From: Nitrosarchaeum sp.
GTDB lineage: Archaea > Thermoproteota > Nitrososphaeria > Nitrososphaerales > Nitrosopumilaceae
NCBI GenBank assembly: GCA_023265135.1
Contig: JAHFUM010000003.1
Location: forward strand, 62,001 to 126,000
Direction: 5' to 3'
DNA: 64,000 bases
The notes under the pieces are model-generated. The model was not told the DNA's origin. It searched no databases and worked only from the letters and a program-made list of their open reading frames with translations. The first letter of the stretch is position 1. Each line of letters opens with the position of its first letter. This document shows, piece after piece, positions 42,759-51,401 of the stretch. A program made the translations under genes and the position numbers.

Positions 42759-43856
42759 ATGTTGCCGGGAAGTTCAATTGGTCAGCGTCTTGTGTTAACT
42801 AGTTTTGGTGAAAGTCATGGTAAATCGATAGGAGCTGTTTTAGACGGTTGCCCGGCAGGATTAGAAATTGATGAAAAAGAAATTCAAAAAATGCTAGATC
42901 TTAGAAAACCAGGTCAATCACTTATTTCTACACAACGTAAAGAAGGAGATATTGTAGAAATTATCTCAGGAGTGTTTAGAGGACATACAACTGGAGCACC
43001 AATAACAATGATAATTCAGAACAGTGATCAAAAATCAACGGATTATGAAAACTTGAAAACAAAGCTTAGGCCAGGACATTCAGATTATCCTGCGATGGTA
43101 AAATACAATCATTTTAATGATTACAGAGGAGGTGGCAGATTTTCAGGAAGGTTAACTGCAACTCATGTGATGGGTGGTGCAATTGCAAGAAAACTGTTAA
43201 AAGTTACATTGGGTGTTGAAACAAATTCATTTACAGCACAAATTGGAAAAATAAAAATGAAAAACAAATTTGATGAAAAAATGATCAATTCAATTTATAA
43301 AAATGAAGTGAGATGTCCTGAAGAAAATACTGCAAAAAAAATGAAAGACTCTATACTAGATGCCAGAAAAAAAGGAGATTCGCTTGGAGGCATAATTGAA
43401 TCAATCACTACAAATGTACCAGTTGGAATAGGAGAGCCAATTTTTGGTTCATTAGAATCTGATTTGAGTAAGGCAATATTTTCAATTCCATCTGTGAAAG
43501 GAGTGGAATTTGGTTCTGGTTTTCAAGGTTCTGAAATGTATGGTTCAGAAAATAATGATCTTTACACCATAAAAAAAGGAAAGATAGTTACAAAAACCAA
43601 CAATTCAGGAGGAATTTTAGGTGGAATATCAAACGGCATGCCAATAACTATAAGAATTGCATTCAAACCTGCCTCATCAATAGCACAGAAACAAAATACG
43701 GTAGACATTAAGACTAAAAAAATTACAACATTATTAGTAAAAGGAAGACACGATCCATGCGTAGTTCCAAGAGCTCCTCCAGTAGTAGACTCGCTAGTAT
43801 CTCTGACTTTGGCAGACCATGCTCTTTTAGCTGGTGCAATTAAGCCTGTATTATAG
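42759..43856 (+). CDS. aroC: Chorismate synthase
   Basis: The 365-aa protein has SFGESHGKSIGAVLDGCPAG at the start, SDYPAMVKYNHFNDYRGGGRFSGR, GSGFQGSEMYGS, GGILGGISNGMPI and RHDPCVVPRAPPVVDS. It makes chorismate from EPSP using reduced flavin. An ATTATAAG box lies 20-30 bases upstream, consistent with its own leaderless promoter after the structured RNA. Confidence 0.97.
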   Translation: MLPGSSIGQRLVLTSFGESHGKSIGAVLDGCPAGLEIDEKEIQKMLDLRKPGQSLISTQRKEGDIVEIISGVFRGHTTGAPITMIIQNSDQKSTDYENLKTKLRPGHSDYPAMVKYNHFNDYRGGGRFSGRLTATHVMGGAIARKLLKVTLGVETNSFTAQIGKIKMKNKFDEKMINSIYKNEVRCPEENTAKKMKDSILDARKKGDSLGGIIESITTNVPVGIGEPIFGSLESDLSKAIFSIPSVKGVEFGSGFQGSEMYGSENNDLYTIKKGKIVTKTNNSGGILGGISNGMPITIRIAFKPASSIAQKQNTVDIKTKKITTLLVKGRHDPCVVPRAPPVVDSLVSLTLADHALLAGAIKPVL

Positions 43857-43860
43857 AGAC

Positions 43861-45231
43861 ATGTCTGATATTAACCATCTTCGTAATAGAATGGATGAGA
43901 TCACTATTGAGATGATCAAAATGCTCAAAACCAGAACAGATATTTCTAAAGAGATAGGGGAGATCAAAAAAAATATTGGAAAAGGTATCACAGATGAAAC
44001 ACGAGAAGGTAATCTACGAACGAAAGTAATTTCATTGTGTAATGAATTAAATTTTGACGAATCAATAGCAACAAAATTTTTAAATTTTTTACTTAATGAA
44101 TCAATTAAAGTACAATCAGATAATAAACCGACACATCTATCAATTTTTCTAAAAGCAAAATCAATGGAACTGGAGGGCAAGAAAATGATCCACATGGAAG
44201 TGGGTGAGCTGGATTTTTTACCACCACAAATTGTTAAAAAATCGCTTAGTGAAGTTTTTGATAAAGGATTTTTAAAATATGGTCAAGCTAAAGGCATGCC
44301 ATCATTTAGAGATGCACTTGCAAAATATTCATCTAAAAAATTTGGTGCAAATATTTCAGAAGAGTGTATAATAGTTAGTCCAGGTGCACGATTTTCAATT
44401 TTCACAGCAATTAGTACATTGTTAAATCCTGGAGATGAAATAATAGTCATAGAACCAGCATGGCCTGCATACAAGGATTGTGCATTGAATTCAGGAATTA
44501 AAGTTAGAACTATCGCTACCACGTTAGAAGGAAAATGGGAACCTACAATTGAACAGATTGAAAAAGTAATCAATGCAAATACAAAAATGATTGTATTGAA
44601 CTATCCAAATAATCCAACAGGGAAAATTCTTCCTGAAAAATTACAAGATGGAATTGTGAATTTAGCAATTAAAAATAACCTATACATTCTCAGTGATGAA
44701 ATTTATTCTGAATATGCATTTAAAAAATGGAAAAGCATACTTTGTTACAACTACGATAAAAGCATTGTAACTCAATCATTTTCAAAATCTCATGCAATGA
44801 CAGGATTTAGAATAGGATATGCAATAGCAACCCCCAAAATCATAGATATAATGTCAAAATTAGAAGCTCTATGTCTCACAAATGTGTCTGAGCCTATTCA
44901 ATACATTGCCATGAAAGCATTAGAAGCAGACATATCAAACAATACTAATACAGTACAAACTAGACTTAAGGTATTGACTGAAAAGGCTAAGGAAATGAAT
45001 TTGGATTTTGTAGTGCCTGATGGAGCAATGTATATTTTTGCCCGTGTTAATCAAGAGGGGTTTAATGGAGTACAATTTGCAAACAATCTTTTAGAGAAAG
45101 GATTGGCAATAGCACCTGGAGAGGGTTTTGGAGAATTTAAGAATTTCATTAGAATATCTGCTTGTCAGAACGAAAAAACACTAATGGAAGGAATGAATAT
45201 ACTTAGCAATATGATGAGGGATGAGCAATGA
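43861..45231 (+). CDS. Fused chorismate mutase / PLP aminotransferase
   Basis: The 456-aa protein has an AroQ-type chorismate mutase domain (about 1-85: LRNRMDEITIEMIKMLKTR, then ISKEIGEIKKNIG) joined to a fold-type I aminotransferase (about 95-456) with VGELDFLPP, NYPNNPTGKIL, and TQSFSKSHAMTGFRIGY, where the PLP lysine lies. The fusion pairs prephenate formation with transamination of an aromatic 2-oxo acid or prephenate. The frame opens upstream at 43834, but the ATG at 43861 starts the mutase domain and follows aroC by 4 bases. It overlaps tyrA by 4 bases. Confidence 0.9.
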   Translation: MSDINHLRNRMDEITIEMIKMLKTRTDISKEIGEIKKNIGKGITDETREGNLRTKVISLCNELNFDESIATKFLNFLLNESIKVQSDNKPTHLSIFLKAKSMELEGKKMIHMEVGELDFLPPQIVKKSLSEVFDKGFLKYGQAKGMPSFRDALAKYSSKKFGANISEECIIVSPGARFSIFTAISTLLNPGDEIIVIEPAWPAYKDCALNSGIKVRTIATTLEGKWEPTIEQIEKVINANTKMIVLNYPNNPTGKILPEKLQDGIVNLAIKNNLYILSDEIYSEYAFKKWKSILCYNYDKSIVTQSFSKSHAMTGFRIGYAIATPKIIDIMSKLEALCLTNVSEPIQYIAMKALEADISNNTNTVQTRLKVLTEKAKEMNLDFVVPDGAMYIFARVNQEGFNGVQFANNLLEKGLAIAPGEGFGEFKNFIRISACQNEKTLMEGMNILSNMMRDEQ

Positions 45232-46082
45232 AAAAGAAGATCACAATAATTGGAATCGGAGGTCAAATGGGACAGTGGTTTGCAAAATATTTTTTAGCAA
45301 ATGATTTTGAGGTAACTGGCTACGATACAGAAAATAAAAGTCAAGGAAAAGGTTCCATTCAAGCTGATTCATTGGTAGGAGGAATTTTAAAAGCAGATTA
45401 TGTAGTGTTGTGTACACCTACAAGAAGAACTCCTGAAATAATTAGATTGATAGCAAAAGAAATGAAGAGAGGAACATATCTAATTGAGATATCGTCTGAA
45501 AAATCCAAAGTAGTAGCATCGTTGGCAAAAATGCCCACAAAAATCAATCCAATATGTATTCATCCCATGTTTGGACCTGGAGCAAAATCAATCAAAGGAC
45601 AGAACATAATTTCAATTCCAGTAAAAGATGCTAAAAAAGAATTGGCAGTAGCAAAAGAGCTTTTTGAAGGAGCAAATTTTGTAACTATTGATGCAATTGA
45701 ACATGATAAAAAAATTGCAGTGATATTAGGATTAACACATTTGATGAATCTTGTTTTTGCAAACATAATTTCAAAAGATGAAAAAATGTCATTAACAGAA
45801 AAAATGTCTGGAACAACTTTTAGAGTTCAAAAAATACTAGCTGAAAGTATTATGACAGAATCACCAGAATTGATTGAAACAATTATTGCAAATCCTGAAA
45901 TCAGAAGAGTTGCAGAAGAGCTTTGGAAAGACATAGGAAGACTACTAACAGCAGTACAAGAATCAAAAACAGAAGAAGTGATAAATTACATTAAAACTTG
46001 TCAAGATAAGCTCTCGACAAATACAAATTTAGAGGAATCATATAAAAAACTGACAAAAATGGTAAATGCAATTGAAAAATAA
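45228..46082 (+). CDS. tyrA: Prephenate dehydrogenase
   Basis: The 284-aa protein has the NAD motif IIGIGGQMGQWFAKYF (GxGxxG-like) at the start, VVLCTPTRRTPE, ISSEKS, HPMFGPGAKSIKGQN and a C-terminal helical domain. It oxidises and decarboxylates prephenate to 4-hydroxyphenylpyruvate for tyrosine. The ATGA overlap with the mutase-aminotransferase gene supports joint expression and a shared substrate. Confidence 0.92.
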   Translation: MKKKITIIGIGGQMGQWFAKYFLANDFEVTGYDTENKSQGKGSIQADSLVGGILKADYVVLCTPTRRTPEIIRLIAKEMKRGTYLIEISSEKSKVVASLAKMPTKINPICIHPMFGPGAKSIKGQNIISIPVKDAKKELAVAKELFEGANFVTIDAIEHDKKIAVILGLTHLMNLVFANIISKDEKMSLTEKMSGTTFRVQKILAESIMTESPELIETIIANPEIRRVAEELWKDIGRLLTAVQESKTEEVINYIKTCQDKLSTNTNLEESYKKLTKMVNAIEK

Positions 46083-46087
46083 AAGAA

Positions 46088-46492
46088 ATGAACTCGACCA
46101 AGATCGTGACATCGTTTATTCAAGATGATCAAAAATTACTCATTCTCAAAAGAAGCAACAAAGTAAAAACTATGAAAGGTCTTTGGGCCGGAATTAGTGG
46201 AATTATAGAAAAAAATGAGCCCCCGTTGACAAGAGCAAAAATCGAAATTTTTGAAGAGACAGGCATATCCGAAGACAAGATTAGGTTCGTAAAAGATGCA
46301 GAGAAATTAAGGGTAAATTCACCACAGTATGAAAATCACGAGTGGGAGATATTTCCATTTTTGTTTGAAGCAAAAAATCCAAATATAAAACTAAATTGGG
46401 AAAATTCGGAATACATATGGATTACTATAGATGAATTGAAAAATTACAATACAGTACCTAGTCTTGAAAAAGTATTACAAAGTTTGTTGTAA
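46088..46492 (+). CDS. NUDIX hydrolase
   Basis: The 134-aa protein has a Nudix box starting GIIEKNEPPLTRAK and ending IEIFEETGI: G, E and the EExG residues are present, but the R of the usual REUxEE is replaced by isoleucine. The substrate, a nucleoside diphosphate linked to another group, is unknown. It follows tyrA by 5 bases and converges with thiC, overlapping it by 18 bases at the stops. Confidence 0.8.
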   Translation: MNSTKIVTSFIQDDQKLLILKRSNKVKTMKGLWAGISGIIEKNEPPLTRAKIEIFEETGISEDKIRFVKDAEKLRVNSPQYENHEWEIFPFLFEAKNPNIKLNWENSEYIWITIDELKNYNTVPSLEKVLQSLL

Positions 46493-47800
46493 TTTTTCTT
46501 CTTTTTCATATTTTCTTTGTTGAGGCAACATTACATAGACACAAGCACCACCACACATTGTACATGGGACATTATTTCCAGGACGTTGGCCAGTTCTGCT
46601 ATGAATTCTTGCAGCTTCCTCTGGATCAATCGATAACGCAATTTGTTTTTCCCAGTCTAGAGTGCGACGTGCTTCAGTCATTTCCATATCCCACTTTATT
46701 GCCTTATCACGAATCTTCACTAAATCAGCTGCATGTGCAGCAATTCTATATGCAATCAGACCAGCTTTAACTTCTTCAGCATTTGGTAGTGCAAGATGTT
46801 CAGAAGGAGTAAGATAACACAATAAATCTACACCCTCACTTGCAGACACTGCAGCTCCAATAGCACTTGCAATATGATCATGACCAGATGCAATATCGGT
46901 TACCAAAGGACCTAAAACATAGTATGGAACATCTCCAATTAATGATTTAGCTAATCTAACATTGGCAGATACTTCGTTTAAAGGAACATGTCCTGGACCT
47001 TCAACCATTACTTGAATATCTTGTTCATGAGCACGTTTGGTTAATTGTGCCACGTTGATCATTTCTTGAACCTGAAGTTCATCATGAGAGTCAAGTATAG
47101 ACCCAGGTCGTAATGCATCACCTAAACTAAAAGTAATGTCATATTTTTTGGCGATCTCAATAAGATAATCATAATGTGTAAGATATGGATTTTCTTTATC
47201 ATGTTTTAACATCCATGCTGCTGTAATTGTTCCGCCTTTACTTACAACACCACCATATCTTTTGACTTTTAAAATTCTTTTTGCAATATCTTTTGTAATG
47301 CCACAATGAATTGTGGTATAATCAACACCATCTTTTGCATTATTCTCAAAAGCATTTAAAAAATCATCTTCAGTTAAGTTTAAAGGATTTTTATGAATTT
47401 CAACACCATAATTGTATGCTTCGTAAATAGGCACAGTTCCAAATGTTATTGGTGCAACGGCTAACAAAGTTTGTCGGATTTTTCTGACATCACCACCATC
47501 ACTTAAATCCATTATAGTGTCGGCATGATATTTTACTGCAATCTTTGCTTTTTCAATTTCTTCTTCCAAGTTTACATTGAGTGTTGAAGTACCAATATTG
47601 ACATTCACTTTTGTTTTAAGTCCTTTTCCAATTCCAACATTATGAATTTTTTGAGATCTAACATTATTACTTGGAATAATAATTGAGCCACTTGCAACTT
47701 TAGGAATCAACCATTCTAATGTCACATCCTCATCTTTTGCCACTCTTTTCATTTCTTCAGTTGCAACACCTCTTCGGGCTGCACTCATTTGAGTACCCAT
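46475..47800 (-). CDS. thiC: Phosphomethylpyrimidine synthase (HMP-P synthase)
   Basis: The 441-aa protein has TLNVNLEEEIEKAKIAVKYHADTIMDLSDGG, EGPGHVPL, VLGPLVTDIASGHDHI, DLLCYLTPSEHL, and a C-terminal iron-sulfur motif CTMCGGAC (C-x2-C-x3-C, one residue shorter than the C-x2-C-x4-C I know from bacterial ThiC). It converts AIR, the purM product, to HMP-P for thiamine. The ATG at 47800 was chosen: it starts the usual MGTQMSAARRG segment, and a TTTAAA box lies 25 bases upstream. A TTG at 47833 would extend it by 11 residues. Confidence 0.95.
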   Translation of the reverse strand: MGTQMSAARRGVATEEMKRVAKDEDVTLEWLIPKVASGSIIIPSNNVRSQKIHNVGIGKGLKTKVNVNIGTSTLNVNLEEEIEKAKIAVKYHADTIMDLSDGGDVRKIRQTLLAVAPITFGTVPIYEAYNYGVEIHKNPLNLTEDDFLNAFENNAKDGVDYTTIHCGITKDIAKRILKVKRYGGVVSKGGTITAAWMLKHDKENPYLTHYDYLIEIAKKYDITFSLGDALRPGSILDSHDELQVQEMINVAQLTKRAHEQDIQVMVEGPGHVPLNEVSANVRLAKSLIGDVPYYVLGPLVTDIASGHDHIASAIGAAVSASEGVDLLCYLTPSEHLALPNAEEVKAGLIAYRIAAHAADLVKIRDKAIKWDMEMTEARRTLDWEKQIALSIDPEEAARIHSRTGQRPGNNVPCTMCGGACVYVMLPQQRKYEKEEKLQQTL

Positions 47801-47820
47801 AAAATAATGTATGTTTTTGC

Positions 47821-47830
47821 CTGATTTAAA
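47821..47830 (-). promoter_or_regulatory. TATA box deciding the thiC start
   Basis: On the minus strand TTTAAATCAG lies 21-30 bases before the ATG at 47800 and inside the longer reading frame, so transcription beginning at 47800 excludes the upstream TTG. Confidence 0.5.
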
Positions 47831-47940
47831 CAATCATGAATATCATAGGAACATCATTCTCAAATACGATAAGACAACTGGATTTTAATGATAACCCTGT
47901 AGTTTTATTCATAAGATCCTTTCTAAAATAGATGTGGCAT

Positions 47941-47971
47941 ACACAAAATCATCAGAATAAAAATTTTGTGT
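47941..47971. repeat. Inverted repeat upstream of thiC
   Basis: ACACAAAAT and ATTTTGTGT form 9-base arms with a 13-base spacer, about 140 bases upstream of thiC. It does not look like a TPP riboswitch. It may mark a regulator site or a transcript end; the interval 47801-48069 holds no other gene. Confidence 0.4.
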
Positions 47972-48069
47972 GATTTCTACAACTCTGAATTAGTTCATCG
48001 AATATGAAATTAGAGATGTTTTTTAAAATGTTGATTTTCTTGGTAAATAAATTCCATCATGAATGTGTT

Positions 48070-48267
48070 CTATTTCGCTGAGCTCCAAGTTTCAGTTATA
48101 TCGTAATTATGAGAAGCATCAGAGATGAAATATTTTTTACCACACTTGAAGCATTGCCAAAGAAAAATATCGTTGATTTTCTTTTGATATTGCATAGGTA
48201 GTAGACAGACAGTACAAAGTAATTCAATAGAAGTATTATTCGTTAAAGGAATTTTCTTTTTGTCCAA
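48070..48267 (-). CDS. Small zinc-ribbon protein
   Basis: The 65-aa product has LLCTVCLLPMQYQ and FLWQCFKCGKKYF, two CxxC knuckles 22 residues apart, as in a classic zinc ribbon. The tail is polar. No membrane segment. It is divergent from thiD-thiN. Function unknown; nucleic-acid binding is possible. Confidence 0.55.
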   Translation of the reverse strand: MDKKKIPLTNNTSIELLCTVCLLPMQYQKKINDIFLWQCFKCGKKYFISDASHNYDITETWSSAK

Positions 48268-48415
48268 AGTAACAAATAAAAATTATTTTAGATCTATAAA
48301 TGCTCTATCATGATCAGAAAATAAATCAATAGCATAGTTCAGAGAAAATAGAAATCAAAAAAAATCAGAATAAAAAGGAAAAATAGATTAGTATAAGGAG
48401 TTTTTAAAATACAGC

Positions 48416-49720
48416 ATGAACTTACTTTCAATAGGAGGTTCTGATCCATCATCGGGAGCAGGAATACAAAGCGATATCAAAGCATTTGATTCGCTAAATG
48501 CCCATGGATTAACAGTGATTACTGCAATTACAGGCCAAAACACTTTAAGTTTTGGGATGATTGAACCTGCATCAAAAAAAATATTGAAAAACCAACTATA
48601 CTCGGTGATGTCAGATTTTAGAATTGATGGAATTAAAATTGGAATGGTATACAATTCAGAAATAATAAAAACAATCTGGGCTGAATTAAAAAATCTAAAG
48701 GTTCCAATTGTAATAGATCCAGTAATAAAATCCACAACTGGCGGCTCACTAATTGAAGAAACAGCTATTAATGATTTTAAAAAATTTCTAATTCCATTGG
48801 CGACAGTTATTACACCAAATAAATTTGAGGCAGAGTTTTTATCTCAAATCAAAATTAATTCAAAAAAATCACTGCAAAAAGCTGCTCAAAAAATTCAGAA
48901 TATGGGTGTAAAAAATATCGTAATAACTGGATTGGAGTTAAAAAAGGATCAGATGTCTGATTTTATTCAAGAAGAAGTAAATAGATACATTATAACAAGT
49001 AAAAAAATTCAAAAAATTAATCATGGTAGTGGATGTAATTACTCATCATCGTTGTTATTTTCGTTAGTAAGTGGAAATTCTCTAAAAGAAGCAGTAAAAT
49101 TTTCAAAACAATTCACTTACAATTCAATTAAAAATGCCAAAAAAACAGGACATGGGATAGATATTACGCAAATAAAAAACAAAGACATTATTCATTCAGA
49201 ACTAACTCATGCAATCAACAAATTTGTAGAAATAAAAAATATTTATAAAAACATTCCTGAATGTCAGACAAATTTTGTCTTTTCAAAGAAAAATCCAAAG
49301 TCAATTAAAGATATTCTTGGAGTGTCAGGCAGAATAGTAAAAACTGGAAACACGGTGACAGTTGCAGGAGATTTGTCATACGGAGGATCAAAACATGTCG
49401 CAACAGCATTAATCGAGATTAATAAAAAATATTTAGACATACGTTCAGCAATTAATCTGAAATATAATAAAGAAACTATTTTAAAATTAAAAAAAGCAGG
49501 AATGATCATTTCTTTTTATGACAGAAGATCAGAGCCAAATAAAATTAAAAACAAAGAAGGATCGTCTGTGGGTTGGGGAGTAAAATACGCTATAAAAAAT
49601 TTAGAAAAATCTCCAGATGTAATTTATCATGAAGGATCTTTTGGAAAAGAGCCCATGATAATAATTTTTGCCAAAACACCTACAGAGATTATTGAAAAAA
49701 TTTTAAAACTGTTTATTTAA
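48416..49720 (+). CDS. thiDN: Fused HMP/HMP-P kinase and thiamine-phosphate synthase (ThiD-ThiN)
   Basis: The 434-aa protein has an N-terminal ThiD kinase (about 1-245: SIGGSDPSSGAGIQSDIKAF, VIDPVIKSTTGG, INHGSGCNYSSSLLFSL) and a C-terminal ThiN domain (about 255-434: DILGVSGRIVKTGNTV, GDLSYGGSKHVATALI, DRRSEP, YHEGSFGKEPMI). It phosphorylates HMP-P and joins it with the thiazole phosphate to give thiamine phosphate. This fusion is common in archaea, where ThiN replaces ThiE. Confidence 0.94.
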   Translation: MNLLSIGGSDPSSGAGIQSDIKAFDSLNAHGLTVITAITGQNTLSFGMIEPASKKILKNQLYSVMSDFRIDGIKIGMVYNSEIIKTIWAELKNLKVPIVIDPVIKSTTGGSLIEETAINDFKKFLIPLATVITPNKFEAEFLSQIKINSKKSLQKAAQKIQNMGVKNIVITGLELKKDQMSDFIQEEVNRYIITSKKIQKINHGSGCNYSSSLLFSLVSGNSLKEAVKFSKQFTYNSIKNAKKTGHGIDITQIKNKDIIHSELTHAINKFVEIKNIYKNIPECQTNFVFSKKNPKSIKDILGVSGRIVKTGNTVTVAGDLSYGGSKHVATALIEINKKYLDIRSAINLKYNKETILKLKKAGMIISFYDRRSEPNKIKNKEGSSVGWGVKYAIKNLEKSPDVIYHEGSFGKEPMIIIFAKTPTEIIEKILKLFI

Positions 49721-49781
49721 TTTTAAAGTAAAATAGAAATCCATACTTCAACATAAATAGTCATATCTTAAATAGAAATTT

Positions 49782-50483
49782 ATGAAAGCAGTAATTCTTG
49801 CAGGGGGATTAGGTACAAGATTGCAGCCATATACTACATTTCTTCCAAAACCTATGCTACCATTAGGAGAAAAGCCGATATTAGAACACCTTGTTGATTG
49901 GACGAAGAAAAATGGCATAAAATCAGTTGTAATGTGCGTTAGCTATCTAAGAAAATCAATTGAAGATTACTTTGAAGATGGTAAGAGATTTGGGGTAAAT
50001 ATTGAATATGCAGTTTCTAACAAACCATTAGCTACTGCGGGTCAACTAAAAACAGCTGAGAAGTTAATCGAGGGTACTTTTGTTTGCATGTATGGTGATT
50101 CTATTTTTGATTTTAATTTACGAAGTATGATAAATCAACATATTCAAAAAAAATCATTTGTTACTATGAGTTTGTATGAATACAAAACAAATCTACCCTA
50201 TGGAGTTATAGAAACAACTAAAACAGGCAAGGTAATTGCTTGGAATGAAAAACCAGAGATTAAAGCAAATATCAATATGGGATGTTATGTTATGGAACCA
50301 GATATTATGAGTCTAATTCCAAAAAATATACCGTATGGGATGGACGATGTAATCAAGAAGGTAATGGCTAAAAAGAAACCAGTCCACAGTATGGTTTCCA
50401 AAAAAGGATTTTTAGATATTGGAAATAAAACATCATACAAAAAAGCAAATCAAGAGTTTCTTCAAAAACTAGGAAAAATATGA
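49782..50483 (+). CDS. Sugar-phosphate nucleotidyltransferase
   Basis: The 233-aa protein starts KAVILAGGLGTRLQPYT with PKPMLPLGEKPILEHL, the nucleotide-binding signature, and has VCMYGDSIFDF as the metal-binding strand. It forms an NDP-sugar from a sugar 1-phosphate; the sugar cannot be read from sequence. It lacks a C-terminal hexapeptide acetyltransferase domain. The adjacent GNA1-like gene may supply the acetylation step, suggesting UDP-GlcNAc-type chemistry as an inference. Confidence 0.9.
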   Translation: MKAVILAGGLGTRLQPYTTFLPKPMLPLGEKPILEHLVDWTKKNGIKSVVMCVSYLRKSIEDYFEDGKRFGVNIEYAVSNKPLATAGQLKTAEKLIEGTFVCMYGDSIFDFNLRSMINQHIQKKSFVTMSLYEYKTNLPYGVIETTKTGKVIAWNEKPEIKANINMGCYVMEPDIMSLIPKNIPYGMDDVIKKVMAKKKPVHSMVSKKGFLDIGNKTSYKKANQEFLQKLGKI

Positions 50484-50492
50484 TAAGAAAAA

Positions 50493-50930
50493 ATGAGCAA
50501 CATAATAATTAGAAAATTACAAAAAGAAGATCTTTCAAATGGATTTTTACATACATTAGATTCACTTCGTGAAGCAAGTAACATAGATAAGAAAATGGCA
50601 GAGACAATATTTGATAAAATAAATATAAATCCAGAACATATTATTGCTGTGGCAGTGATGGGGGGAAAGATAGTCGGTTCAACTACACTTCTAATAGAAA
50701 CCAAGTTTATTCATAAGGGTGGCAAAGTTGGCCATATTGAAGATGTTGTCGTAAAAAAAGAATATCAAAAAAAAGGGATAGGCGAGAAAATCATCATGTA
50801 TCTATTAAGATATGCGAAAGAACAAGGATGTTACAAAACCATTTTAGATTGTGCAGATGATGTAAAACCATTTTATGAAAAATTAGGCTTTAAACATAAT
50901 GCAAATGCGTTAAGATTTGATCATGTTTAA
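50493..50930 (+). CDS. GNAT acetyltransferase resembling glucosamine-6-phosphate N-acetyltransferase
   Basis: The 145-aa protein follows the GNA1 pattern: GGKVGHIEDVVVKKEYQKKGIGEKII (acetyl-CoA loop Q/RxxGxG/A), then AKEQGCYKTILDCADDVKPFYEKLGF. The GHIEDVVV and GCYKTILDC elements are the typical marks of eukaryotic-type GNA1. It starts 9 bases after the nucleotidyltransferase gene. Substrate assignment is by similarity of motif only. Confidence 0.8.
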   Translation: MSNIIIRKLQKEDLSNGFLHTLDSLREASNIDKKMAETIFDKININPEHIIAVAVMGGKIVGSTTLLIETKFIHKGGKVGHIEDVVVKKEYQKKGIGEKIIMYLLRYAKEQGCYKTILDCADDVKPFYEKLGFKHNANALRFDHV

Positions 50931-51367
50931 AAATATTCTTTTTTTGGACGCTGCTTGTTTGTTTTCATTAGAATAATTCCAACGATCATTATTGGGATAG
51001 ATATTCCCATGAAGAGAGGAGGAGTGATTACTACAGAGTCAGTCACATAGGAAACAACAAGCTTGCTCAAAAGAGTGTAACAATATGCCATACCAATCAA
51101 CAAAATTATTCCAGCACAAAGAATCATAGAACCAATTTGTTTAGACCCATAGCGCTTTGATAGGATAAATGAAAGTCCAGCTAGAATGGATGCTGGTGCC
51201 ACACCAATAGAAATGAATTGCAGAATTTTTGGAGTGGGATCAAATGCAACACCAAATTCAAGATTGGCAGAAACATCAGTCATAAAATGATAGATAGAGA
51301 TCATTTCCCCAACAAACATTGTAAACAATCCGATACTAGCAATTGCAGCCCATTTTTCTAGTGCCAT
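50927..51367 (-). CDS. Four-span membrane protein
   Basis: The 146-aa product has four hydrophobic segments (about 8-25, 48-68, 78-100 and 115-138), short loops, and a basic C-terminus (KTNKQRPKKEYF). No motif of a known transporter or enzyme is seen. It converges with the GNAT gene, overlapping it by 4 bases. Function unknown. Confidence 0.6.
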   Translation of the reverse strand: MALEKWAAIASIGLFTMFVGEMISIYHFMTDVSANLEFGVAFDPTPKILQFISIGVAPASILAGLSFILSKRYGSKQIGSMILCAGIILLIGMAYCYTLLSKLVVSYVTDSVVITPPLFMGISIPIMIVGIILMKTNKQRPKKEYF

Positions 51368-51401
51368 GATATTAACAAAATCCAGTTGATAATTAAACTA
51401 T

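Noticed and set aside
47801-48069. Possible TPP riboswitch ahead of thiC
   Set aside because: No CUGAGA-type or second conserved TPP motif was found, and a TATA box 25 bases before the ATG points to a leaderless transcript.
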